Under the pieces are notes generated by a model that saw only the letters and a program-made list of their open reading frames with translations, made no database searches and was not told the origin of the DNA. The translations under genes were made by a program, and so were the position numbers. Of a stretch of DNA of 29,558 bases, positions 18,481-29,558 are shown piece after piece. The stretch lies in assembly GCA_013115135.1 (NCBI GenBank), contig JABANP010000600.1, forward strand, positions 1-29,558. Direction: 5' to 3'. The DNA comes from Perkinsus olseni. Lineage: Eukaryota; Perkinsozoa; Perkinsida; Perkinsidae. Position 1 is the first letter of the stretch. Each line of letters begins with the position of its first letter.

Positions 18481-20170
18481 GGTGGAACGCAAGACGGCAT
18501 GCCTTCGAGACATCGATAACCTACTTAGTTGTGAGTGATTACTCCCGAGAACTAATAATACCCCGTCCCCAAGGTTGAGTGATGGAACGCAAGACGGCAT
18601 ATCTTCGAGACATCGATAACCTACTTAGTTGTGAGTGATTACTCCCGAGAACTAATAATACCCCGTCGCCAAGGTTGAGTGGTGGAACGCAAGACGGCAT
18701 GCCTTCGAGACATCGATAACCTACTTAGTTGTGAGTGATTACTCCCGAGAACTAATAACACCCCGTCGCCAAGGTTGAGTGGTGGAACGCAAGACGGCAT
18801 GCCCTCGAGACATCGATAACCTACTTAGTTGTGAGTGATTACTCCCGAGAACTAATAATACCCCGTCGCCAAGGTTGAGTGGTGGAACGCAAGACGGCAT
18901 GCCCTCGAGACATCGATAACCTACTTAGTTGTGAGTGATTACTCCCGAGAACTAATAATACCCCGTCGCCGAGGTTGAGTGGTGGAACGCAAGACGGCAT
19001 GCCCTCGAGACATCGATAACCTACTTAGTTGTGAGTGATTACTCCCGAGAACTAATAATACCCCGTCGCCAAGGTTGAGTGGTGGAACGCAAGACGGCAT
19101 GCCCTCGAGACATCGATAACCTACTTAGTTGTGAGTGATTACTCCCGAGAACTAATAATACCCCGTCGCCAAGGTTGAGTGGTGGAACGCAAGACGGCAT
19201 GCCCTCGAGACATCGATAACCTACTTAGTTGTGAGTGATTACTTCCGAGAACTGATAATACCCCGTCGCCAAGGTTGAGTGGTGGAACGCAAGACGGCAT
19301 GCCTTCGAGACATCGATAACCCACTTAGTTGTGAGTGATTACTCCCGAGAACTAGTAATACCCCGTCGCCAAGGTTGAGTGGTGGAACGCAAGACGGCAT
19401 GCCCTCGAGACATCGATAACCTACTTAGTTGTGAGTGATTACTCCCGAGAACTAATAATACCCCGTCGCCAAGGTTGAGTGGTGGAACGCAAGACGGCAT
19501 GCCTTCGAGACATCGATAACCCACTTGGTTGTGAGTGATTACTCCCGAGAACTAATAACACCCCGTCGCCAAGGTTGAGTGGTGGAACGCAAGACGGCAT
19601 GCCTTCAAAACATCGATAACCTACTTAGTTGTGAGTGAATGCTTCCGAGAACTAATAATACCCCGTCGCCAATGTTGAGTGGTGAAACGCAAGACGGCAT
19701 GCCTTCGAGACATCGATAACCCACTTGGTTGTGAGTGATTACTCCCGAGAACTAATAATACCCCGTCGCCAAGGTTGAGTGGTGGAACGCAAGACGGCAT
19801 GCCCTCGAGACATCGATAACCCACTTAGTTGTGAGTGATTACTCCCGAGAACTAATAATACCCCGTCGCCAAGGTTGAGTGGTGGAACGCAAGACGGCAT
19901 GCCCTCGAGACATCGATAACCTACTTAGTTGTGAGTGATTACTCCCGAGAACTAATAATACCCCGTCGCCAAGGTTGAGTGGTGGAACGCAAGACGGCAT
20001 GCCTTCGAGACATCGATAACCTACTTAGTTGTGAGTGAATGTTTCCGGGAACCAATAATACCCCGTCGCCAAAGTTGAGTGGTGGAACGCAAGACGGCAT
20101 GTCTTCGAGACATCGATAACCTACTGAGTTGTGAGTGAATGCTTCCGAGAACTAATAATACCCCGTCGCC

Positions 20171-20380
20171 AATGTTGAGCGGTGGAACGCAAGACGGCAT
20201 GTCTTCGAGACATCCATAACCTACTTAGTTGTGAGTGAATGATTCCGAGAACTAATAATACCCCGTCGCCAAGGTTGAGTGGTGAAACGCAAGACGGCAT
20301 GTCTTCGAGACATCGATAACCTACTTAGTTGTGAGTGAATGCTTCTGAGAACTAATAATACCCCGTCGCCAATGTTGAGC
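20171..20380 (-). repeat. B-type marker block, copy 2 of 4
   Basis: Same ordered variants as at 18271, 1900 bp further on. A partial extra catccataac monomer is at 20511. Confidence 0.85.
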
Positions 20381-21810
20381 GGTGGAACGCAAGACGGCAT
20401 GTCTTCGAGACATCGATAACCTACTTAGTTGTGAGTGAATGCTTCTGAGAACTAATAATACCCCGTCGCCAATGTTGAGCGGTGGAACGCAAGACGGCAT
20501 GTCTTCGAGACATCCATAACCTACTTAGTTGTGAGTGATTACTCCCGAGAACTAATAATACCCCGTCGCCAAGGTTGAGTGGTGGAACGCAAGACGGCAT
20601 GCCCTCGAGACATCGATAACCTACTTAGTTGTGAGTGATTACTTCCGAGAACTAATAATACCCCGTCGCCAAGGTTGAGTGGTGGAACGCAAGACGGCAT
20701 GCCTTCGAGACATCGATAACCCACTTAGTTGTGAGTGATTACTCCCGAGAACTAATAATACCCCGTCGCCAAGGTTGAGTGGTGGAACGCAAGACGGCAT
20801 GCCCTCGAGACATCGATAACCTACTTAGTTGTGAGTGATTACTCCCGAGAACTAATAATACCCCGTCGCCAAGGTTGAGTGGTGGAACGCAAGACGGCAT
20901 GCCCTCGAGACATCGATAACCTACTTAGTTGTGAGTGATTACTCCCGAGAACTAATAATACCCCGTCGCCAAGGTTGAGTGGTGGAACGCAAGACGGCAT
21001 GCCCTTCGAGACATCGATAACCCACTTAGTTGTGAGTGATTACTCCCGAGAACTAATAATACCCCGTCGCCAAGGTTGAGTGGTGGAACGCAAGACGGCA
21101 TGTCTTCGAGACATCGATAACCTACTTAGTTGTGAGTGATTACTCCCGAGAACTAATAATACCCCGTCGCCAAGGTTGAGTGGTGGAACGCAAGACGGCA
21201 TGTCTTCGAGACATCGATAACCTACTTAGTTGTGAGTGATTACTCCCGAGAACTAATAATACCCCGTCGCCAAGGTTGAGTGGTGGAACGCAAGACGGCA
21301 TGTCTTCGAGACATCGATAACCTACTTAGTTGTGAGTGATTACTCCCGAGAACTAATAATACCCCGTCGCCAAGGTTGAGTGGTGGAACGCAAGACGGCA
21401 TGCCTTCGAGACATCGATAACCTACTTAGTTGTGAGTGATTACTCCCGAGAACTAATAATACCCCGTCGCCAAGGTTGAGTGGTGGAACGCAAGACGGCA
21501 TGTCTTCGAGACATCGATAACCTACTTAGTTGTGAGTGATTACTCCCGAGAACTAATAATACCCCGTCGCCAAGGTTGAGTGGTGGAACGCAAGACGGCA
21601 TGTCTTCGAGACATCGATAACCTACTTAGTTGTGAGTGATTACTCCCGAGAACTAATAATACCCCGTCGCCAAGGTTGAGTGGTGGAACGCAAGACGGCA
21701 TGCCCTCGAGACATCGATAACCTACTTAGTTGTGAGTGATTACTCCCGAGAACTAATAATACCCCGTCGCCAAGGTTGAGTGGTGGAACGCAAGACGGCA
21801 TGCCTTCGAG

Positions 21811-22450
21811 ACATCGATAACCCGCTTAGTTGTGAGTGATTACTCCCGAGAACTAATAATACCCCGTCGCCGAGGTTGAGTGGTGGAACGCAAGACGGCA
21901 TGCCCTCGAGACATCGATAACCTACTTAATTGTGAGTGATTACTCCCGAGAAAAATAATACCCCGTCGCCAAGGTTGAGTGGTGGAACGCAAGGCGGCAT
22001 GCCCTCGAGACATCGATAACCTACTTAGTTGTGAACGATTACTCCCGAGAACTAATAATACCCCGTCGCCAAGGTTGAGTGGTGGAACGCAAGACGGCAT
22101 GCCCTCGAGACATCGATAACCTACTTAGTTGTGAGTGATTACTTCCGAGAACTGATAATACCCCGTCGCCAAGGTTGAGTGGTGAAACGCAAGACGGCAT
22201 GCCTTCGAGACATCGATAACCCACTTGGTTGTGAGTGATTACTCCCGAGAACTAGTAATACCCCGTCGCCAAGGTTGAGTGGTGGAACGCAAGACGGCAT
22301 GCCCTCGAGACATCGATAACCTACTTAGTTGTGAGTGATTACTCCGAGAACTAATAATACCCCGTCGCCAAGGTTGAGTGGTGAAACGCAAGACGGCATG
22401 CCTTCGAGACATCGATAACCCACTTGGTTGTGAGTGATTACTCCCGAGAA
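21811..22450 (-). repeat. Segmental block, second copy
   Basis: Partner of 17470-18110. A partial third relative lies at 19221-19560 (gaactgataata and gaactagtaata only), 2900 bp before this one. This is the same distance as between marker blocks 20171 and 23073, so a roughly 2.9-kb unit was duplicated here. Confidence 0.88.
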
Positions 22451-23072
22451 CTAATAATACCCCGTCGCCAAGGTTGAGTGGTGGAACGCAAGACGGCATG
22501 CCCTCGAGACATCGATAACCTACTTAGTTGTGAGTGATTACTCCCGAGAACTAATAATACCCCGTCGCCAAGGTTGAGTGGTGGAACGCAAGACGGCATG
22601 CCTTCGAGACATCGATAACCCACTTAGTTGTGAGTGATTACTCCCGAGAACTAATAATACCCCGTCGCCAAGGTTGAGTGGTGGAACGCAAGACGGCATG
22701 CCCTCGAGACATCGATAACCCACTTAGTTGTGAGTGATTACTCCCGAGAACTAATAATACCCCGTCGCCAAGGTTGAGTGGTGGAACGCAAGACGGCATG
22801 CCCTCGAGACATCGATAACCTACTTAGTTGTGAGTGATTACTCCCGAGAACTAATAATACCCCGTCGCCAAGGTTGAGTGGTGGAACGCAAGACGGCATG
22901 CCTTCGAGACATCGATAACCTACTTAGTTGTGAGTGAATGTTACTCCCGAGAACAAATAATACCCCGTCGCCAAGGTTGAGTGGTGGAACGCAAGACGGC
23001 ATGTCTTCGAGACATCGATAACCTACTTAGTTGTGAGTGAATGCTTCCGAGAACTAATAATACCCCGTCGCC

Positions 23073-23280
23073 AATGTTGAGCGGTGGAACGCAAGACGGC
23101 ATGTCTTCGAGACATCCATAACCTACTTAGTTGTGAGTGAATGATTCCGAGAACTAATAATACCCCGTCGCCAAGGTTGAGTGGTGAAACGCAAGACGGC
23201 ATGTCTTCGAGACATCGATAACCTACTTAGTTGTGAGTGAATGCTTCTGAGAACTAATAATACCCCGTCGCCAATGTTGA
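23073..23280 (-). repeat. B-type marker block, copy 3 of 4
   Basis: Same ordered variants, 2902 bp after copy 2. The monomer just before it has gaatgttactcccgagaac, which looks like a recombinant of B-type and common-type monomers. Confidence 0.85.
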
Positions 23281-25575
23281 GCGGTGGAACGCAAGACGGC
23301 ATGTCTTCGAGACATCGATAACCTACTTAGTTGTGAGTGAATGCTTCCGAGAACTAATAATACCCCGTCGCCAATGTTGAGCGGTGGAACGCAAGACGGC
23401 ATGTCTTCGAGACATCGATAACCTACTTAGTTGTGAGTGATTACTCCCGAGAACTAATAATACCCCGTCGCCAAGGTTGAGTGGTGGAACGCAAGACGGC
23501 ATGCCCTCGAGACATCGATAACCTACTTAGTTGTGAGTGATTACTCCCGAGAACTAATAATACCCCGTCGCCAAGGTTGAGTGGTGGAACGCAAGACGGC
23601 ATGCCTTCGAGACATCGATAACCTACTTAGTTGTGAGTGATTACTCCCGAGAACTAATAATACCCCGTCGCCAAGGTTGAGTGGTGGAACGCAAGACGGC
23701 ATGCCCTCGAGACATCGATAACCTACTTAGTTGTGAGTGATTACTCCCGAGAACTAATAATACCCCGTCGCCAAGGTTGAGTGGTGGAACGCAAGACGGC
23801 ATGCCCTCGAGACATCGATAACCTACTTAGTTGTGAGTGATTACTCCCGAGAACTAATAATACCCCGTCGCCAAGGTTGAGTGGTGGAACGCAAGACGGC
23901 ATGCCCTCGAGACATCGATAACCTACTTAGTTGTGAGTGATTACTCCCGAGAACTAATAATACCCCGTCGCCAAGGTTGAGTGGTGGAACGCAAGACGGC
24001 ATGCCCTCGAGACATCGATAACCTACTTAGTTGTGAGTGATTACTCCCGAGAACTAATAATACCCCGTCGCCAAGGTTGAGTGGTGGAACGCAAGACGGC
24101 ATGCCCTTCGAGACATCGATAACCTACTTAGTTGTGAGTGATTACTCCCGAGAACTAATAATACCCCGTCGCCAAGGTTGAGTGGTGGAACGCAAGACGG
24201 CATGTCTTCGAGACATCGATAACCTACTTAGTTGTGAGTGATTACTCCCGAGAACTAATAATACCCCGTCGCCAAGGTTGAGTGGTGGAACGCAAGACGG
24301 CATGCCCTCGAGACATCGATAACCTACTTAGTTGTGAGTGATTACTCCCGAGAACTAATAATACCCCGTCGCCAAGGTTGAGTGGTGGAACGCAAGACGG
24401 CATGCCCTCGAGACATCGATAACCTACTTAGTTGTGAGTGATTACTCCCGAGAACTAATAATACCCCGTCGCCAAGGTTGAGTGGTGGAACGCAAGACGG
24501 CATGCCTTCGAGACATCGATAACCTACTTAGTTGTGAGTGATTACTCCCGAGAACTAATAATACCCCGTCGCCAAGGTTGAGTGGTGGAACGCAAGACGG
24601 CATGCCCTCGAGACATCGATAACCTACTTAGTTGTGAGTGATTACTCCCGAGAACTAATAATACCCCGTCGCCAAGGTTGAGTGGTGGAACGCAAGACGG
24701 CATGCCCTCGAGACATCGATAACCTACTTAGTTGTGAGTGATTACTCCCGAGAACTAATAATACCCCGTCGCCAAGGTTGAGTGGTGGAACGCAAGACGG
24801 CATGCCCTCGAGACATCGATAACCTACTTAGTTGTGAGTGATTACTCCCGAGAACTAATAATACCCCGTCGCCAAGGTTGAGTGGTGGAACGCAAGACGG
24901 CATGCCCTCGAGACATCGATAACCTACTTAGTTGTGAGTGATTACTCCCGAGAACTAATAATACCCCGTCGCCAAGGTTGAGTGGTGGAACGCAAGACGG
25001 CATGCCCTCGAGACATCGATAACCTACTTAGTTGTGAGTGATTACTCCCGAGAACTAATAATACCCCGTCGCCAAGGTTGAGTGGTGGAACGCAAGACGG
25101 CATGCCCTCGAGACATCGATAACCTACTTAGTTGTGAGTGATTACTCCCGAGAACTAATAATACCCCGTCGCCAAGGTTGAGTGGTGGAACGCAAGACGG
25201 CATGCCCTCGAGACATCGATAACCCACTTAGTTGTGAGTGATTACTCCCGAGAACTAATAATACCCCGTCGCCAAGGTTGAGTGGTGGAACGCAAGACGG
25301 CATGCCCTCGAGACATCGATAACCTACTTAGTTGTGAGTGATTACTCCCGAGAACTAATAATACCCCGTCGCCAAGGTTGAGTGGTGGAACGCAAGACGG
25401 CATGCCTTCGAGACATCGATAACCTACTTAGTTGTGAGTGAATGTTTCCGAGAACCAATAATACCCCGTCGCCAAAGGTTGAGTGGTGGAACGCAAGACG
25501 GCATGTCTTCGAGACATCGATAACCTACTTGAGTTGTGAGTGAATGCTTCCGAGAACTAATAATACCCCGTCGCC

Positions 25576-25780
25576 AATGTTGAGCGGTGGAACGCAAGAC
25601 GGCATGTCTTCGAGACATCCATAACCTACTTAGTTGTGAGTGAATGATTCCGAGAACTAATAATACCCCGTCGCCAAGGTTGAGTGGTGAAACGCAAGAC
25701 GGCATGTCTTCGAGACATCGATAACCTACTTAGTTGTGAGTGAATGCTTCTGAGAACTAATAATACCCCGTCGCCAATGT
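25576..25780 (-). repeat. B-type marker block, copy 4 of 4
   Basis: Same ordered variants, 2503 bp after copy 3. The preceding monomers (gaatgtttccgagaacc, cgccaaaggttg) match those preceding copy 2 at about 20038. Confidence 0.85.
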
Positions 25781-25919
25781 TGAGCGGTGGAACGCAAGAC
25801 GGCATGTCTTCGAGACATCGATAACCTACTTAGTTGTGAGTGAATGCTTCTGAGAACTAATAATACCCCGTCGCCAAGGTTGAGTGGTGGAACGCAAGAC
25901 GGCATGTCTTCGAGACATC

Positions 25920-28900
25920 GATAACCTACTTAGTTGTGAGTGATTACTCCCGAGAACTAATAATACCCCGTCGCCAAGGTTGAGTGGTGGAACGCAAGAC
26001 GGCATGCCCTCGAGACATCGATAACCTACTTAGTTGTGAGTGATTACTCCCGAGAACTAATAATACCCCGTCGCCAAGGTTGAGTGGTGGAACGCAAGAC
26101 GGCATGCCTTCGAGACATCGATAACCTACTTAGTTGTGAGTGATTACTCCCGAGAACTAATAATACCCCGTCGCCAAGGTTGAGTGGTGGAACGCAAGAC
26201 GGCATGTCTTCGAGACATCGATAACCTACTTAGTTGTGAGTGATTACTCCCGAGAACTAATAATACCCCGTCGCCAAGGTTGAGTGGTGGAACGCAAGAC
26301 GGCATGCCCTCGAGACATCGATAACCTACTTAGTTGTGAGTGATTACTCCCGAGAACTAATAATACCCCGTCGCCAAGGTTGAGTGGTGGAACGCAAGAC
26401 GGCATGCCCTCGAGACATCGATAACCTACTTAGTTGTGAGTGATTACTCCCGAGAACTAATAATACCCCGTCGCCAAGGTTGAGTGGTGGAACGCAAGAC
26501 GGCATGCCCTCGAGACATCGATAACCTACTTAGTTGTGAGTGATTACTCCCGAGAACTAATAATACCCCGTCGCCAAGGTTGAGTGGTGGAACGCAAGAC
26601 GGCATGCCCTTCGAGACATCGATAACCTACTTAGTTGTGAGTGATTACTCCCGAGAACTAATAATACCCCGTCGCCAAGGTTGAGTGGTGGAACGCAAGA
26701 CGGCATGCCCTCGAGACATCGATAACCTACTTAGTTGTGAGTGATTACTCCCGAGAACTAATAATACCCCGTCGCCAAGGTTGAGTGGTGGAACGCAAGA
26801 CGGCATGCCCTCGAGACATCGATAACCTACTTAGTTGTGAGTGATTACTCCCGAGAACTAATAATACCCCGTCGCCAAGGTTGAGTGGTGGAACGCAAGA
26901 CGGCATGCCCTTCGAGACATCGATAACCCTACTTAGTTGTGAGTGATTACTCCCGAGAACTAATAATACCCCGTCGCCAAGGTTGAGTGGTGGAACGCAA
27001 GACGGCATGCCCTCGAGACATCGATAACCTACTTAGTTGTGAGTGATTACTCCCGAGAACTAATAATACCCCGTCGCCAAGGTTGAGTGGTGGAACGCAA
27101 GACGGCATGCCTTCGAGACATCGATAACCTACTTAGTTGTGAGTGATTACTTCCCGAGAACTAATAATACCCCGTCGCCAAGGTTGAGTGGTGGAACGCA
27201 AGACGGCATGCCCTCGAGACATCGATAACCCACTTAGTTGTGAGTGATTACTCCCGAGAACTAATAATACCCCGTCGCCAAGGTTGAGTGGTGGAACGCA
27301 AGACGGCATGCCCTCGAGACATCGATAACCTACTTAGTTGTGAGTGATTACTCCCGAGAACTAATAATACCCCGTCGCCAAGGTTGAGTGGTGGAACGCA
27401 AGACGGCATGCCCTCGAGACATCGATAACCTACTTAGTTGTGAGTGATTACTCCCGAGAACTAATAATACCCCGTCGCCAAGGTTGAGTGGTGGAACGCA
27501 AGACGGCATGCCTTCGAGACATCGATAACCTACTTAGTTGTGAGTGATTACTCCCGAGAACTAATAATACCCCGTCGCCAAGGTTGAGTGGTGGAACGCA
27601 AGACGGCATGCCCTCGAGACATCGATAACCTACTTAGTTGTGAGTGATTACTCCCGAGAACTAATAATACCCCGTCGCCAAGGTTGAGTGGTGGAACGCA
27701 AGACGGCATGCCCTCGAGACATCGATAACCTACTTAGTTGTGAGTGATTACTCCCGAGAACTAATAATACCCCGTCGCCAAGGTTGAGTGGTGGAACGCA
27801 AGACGGCATGCCCTTCGAGACATCGATAACCTACTTAGTTGTGAGTGATTACTCCCGAGAACTAATAATACCCCGTCGCCAAGGTTGAGTGGTGGAACGC
27901 AAGACGGCATGTCTTCGAGACATCGATAACCTACTTAGTTGTGAGTGATTACTCCCGAGAACTAATAATACCCCGTCGCCAAGGTTGAGTGGTGGAACGC
28001 AAGACGGCATGCCCTCGAGACATCGATAACCTACTTAGTTGTGAGTGATTACTCCCGAGAACTAATAATACCCCGTCGCCAAGGTTGAGTGGTGGAACGC
28101 AAGACGGCATGCCCTTCGAGACATCGATAACCTACTTAGTTGTGAGTGATTACTCCCGAGAACTAATAATACCCCGTCGCCAAGGTTGAGTGGTGGAACG
28201 CAAGACGGCATGCCCTCGAGACATCGATAACCTACTTAGTTGTGAGTGATTGCTTCCGAGAACTAATAATACCCCGTCGCCAAGGTTGAGTGGTGGAACG
28301 CAAGACGGCATGTCTTCGAGACATCGATAACCCACTTAGTTGTGAGTGATTACTCCCGAGAACTAATAATACCCCGTCGCCAAGGTTGAGTGGTGGAACG
28401 CAAGACGGCATGCCCTCGAGACATCGATAACCCACTTAGTTGTGAGTGATTACTCCCGAGAACTAATAATACCCCGTCGCCAAGGTTGAGTGGTGGAACG
28501 CAAGACGGCATGCCCTCGAGACATCGATAACCTACTTAGTTGTGAGTGATTACTCCCGAGAACTAATAATACCCCGTCGCCAAGGTTGAGTGGTGGAACG
28601 CAAGACGGCATGCCCTCGAGACATCGATAACCTACTTAGTTGTGAGTGATTACTCCCGAGAACTAATAATACCCCGTCGCCAAGGTTGAGTGGTGGAACG
28701 CAAGACGGCATGCCCTCGAGACATCGATAACCCACTTAGTTGTGAGTGATTACTCCCGAGAACTAATAATACCCCGTCGCCAAGGTTGAGTGGTGGAACG
28801 CAAGACGGCATGCCTTCGAGACATCGATAACCCTACTTAGTTGTGAGTGATTACTCCCGAGAACTAATAATACCCCGTCGCCAAGGTTGAGTGGTGGAAC

Positions 28901-29558
28901 GCAAGACGGCATGCCTCGAGACATCGATAACCTACTTAGTTGTGAGTGAATGCTTCCCGAGAACTAATAATACCCCGTCGCCAAGGTTGAGTGGTGGAAC
29001 GCAAGACGGCATGTCTTCGAGACATCGATAACCTACTTAGTTGTGAGTGATTACTTCCCGAGAACTAATAATACCCCGTCGCCAAGGTTGAGTGGTGGAA
29101 CGCAAGACGGCATGCCCTCGAGACATCGATAACCTACTTAGTTGTGAGTGATTACTCCCGAGAACTAATAATACCCCGTCGCCAAGGTTGAGTGGTGGAA
29201 CGCAAGACGGCATGCCCTTCGAGACATCGATAACCTACTTAGTTGTGAGTGATTACTCCCGAGAACTAATAATACCCCGTCGCCAAGGTTGAGTGGTGGA
29301 ACGCAAGACGGCATGTCTTCGAGACATCGATAACCTACTTAGTTGTGAGTGAATGCTTCCCGAGAACTAATAATACCCCGTCGCCAAGGTTGAGTGGTGG
29401 AACGCAAGACGGCATGTCTTCGAGACATCGATAACCTACTTAGTTGTGAGTGATTACTCCCGAGAACTAATAATACCCCGTCGCCAAGGTTGAGTGGTGG
29501 AACGCAAGACGGCATGCCCTTCGAGACATCGATAACCCTACTTAGTTGTGAGTGATTA
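25920..29558 (-). repeat. Homogenised distal stretch of the right array
   Basis: Nearly all monomers are of the common type and near-identical, with very few substitutions. The remaining differences are mainly 1-bp length changes in short homopolymers (catgccttcg/catgcccttcg, aacctac/aaccctac, ttactccc/ttacttccc). A similar homogeneous stretch is at 23440-25430. Confidence 0.8.

Larger units (their letters stand above)
16330..29558 (-). repeat. Right satellite array, about 132 tandem monomers, inverted relative to left
   Basis: The same 100-bp monomer as the left array, on the opposite strand: caaggttgagtggtggaacg, then caagacggcatg, then tcgagacatcgataacctac, then ttagttgtgagtgattactc, then ccgagaactaataatacccc. 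Two monomer types alternate in blocks. The common type has gattactcccgag with catgccctcgag. The B type has gaatgcttcygag with catgtcttcgag and often aatgttgagcgg. The array begins at monomer position 52 (read in monomer orientation), close to position 41 where the left array ends. It continues past the window end. Minus-strand frames through it are the same MPSCV-type artefact as in the left arm. Confidence 0.98.

Noticed and set aside
1..29558. CRISPR array
   Set aside because: The whole 100-bp unit repeats with no unique spacers, and no cas-like genes are present.
1..29558. Simple fold-back (palindromic read) artefact
   Set aside because: The core itself is not palindromic and the two arms differ in monomer types and block spacing, so one arm is not a copy of the other. 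Misjoining of two arrays is still possible and is noted in the findings.
16330..29558. Repeat-induced point mutation in the satellite
   Set aside because: GC content stays near 50% and variant sites are not dominated by C-to-T or G-to-A changes in CpA context.

Overview
The window looks eukaryotic. Coding segments are short, split by apparent GT-AG introns and scattered singly, with no operon-like packing, and 82% of the sequence is satellite DNA. Small secreted cysteine-rich proteins with paralogues, at roughly 50% GC, would suit a fungus or fungus-like protist. Nothing here fixes the lineage, and no gene could be assigned to a named family.

Layout: (1) 1-11160 is a tandem array of about 111 copies of a 100-bp monomer, all on the + strand. 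(2) 11161-16329 is a 5.2-kb non-satellite core. (3) 16330-29558 is the same monomer in about 132 copies, all on the - strand. Both arms therefore point towards the core, and both run off the window ends. They stop within about 11 bp of the same monomer position, and the core-proximal monomers share diagnostic variants. Both arms carry higher-order organisation: a clear 2.0-kb (20-monomer) period on the left, and recurring variant blocks 1.9, 2.9 and 2.5 kb apart on the right.

Core: a 689-bp direct duplication (11161-11849 and 11987-12675, two mismatches) carries the 3' exons of an unrecognised minus-strand gene. In the right copy these exons can be chained in phase to a first exon (12669-12959) that encodes a signal peptide and a cysteine-rich domain. 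A paralogue of that exon, with the same cysteine spacing, the same start context and the same AGCTTAGC-rich upstream element at the same distance, lies at 15234-15551. Between them (13.2-15.2 kb) are plus-strand coding-like fragments of uncertain status and a striking cluster of perfect short palindromes, each with a 3-nt loop (14037-14263).

The most interesting aspect is architectural. A gene-bearing unique core sits between mirror-image satellite arms, which recalls inverted-repeat centromeres or another large inverted chromosomal structure. The left array begins immediately after the stop codon of the duplicated gene module. Because the arms are long and near-identical, misassembly must be excluded before any biological reading.
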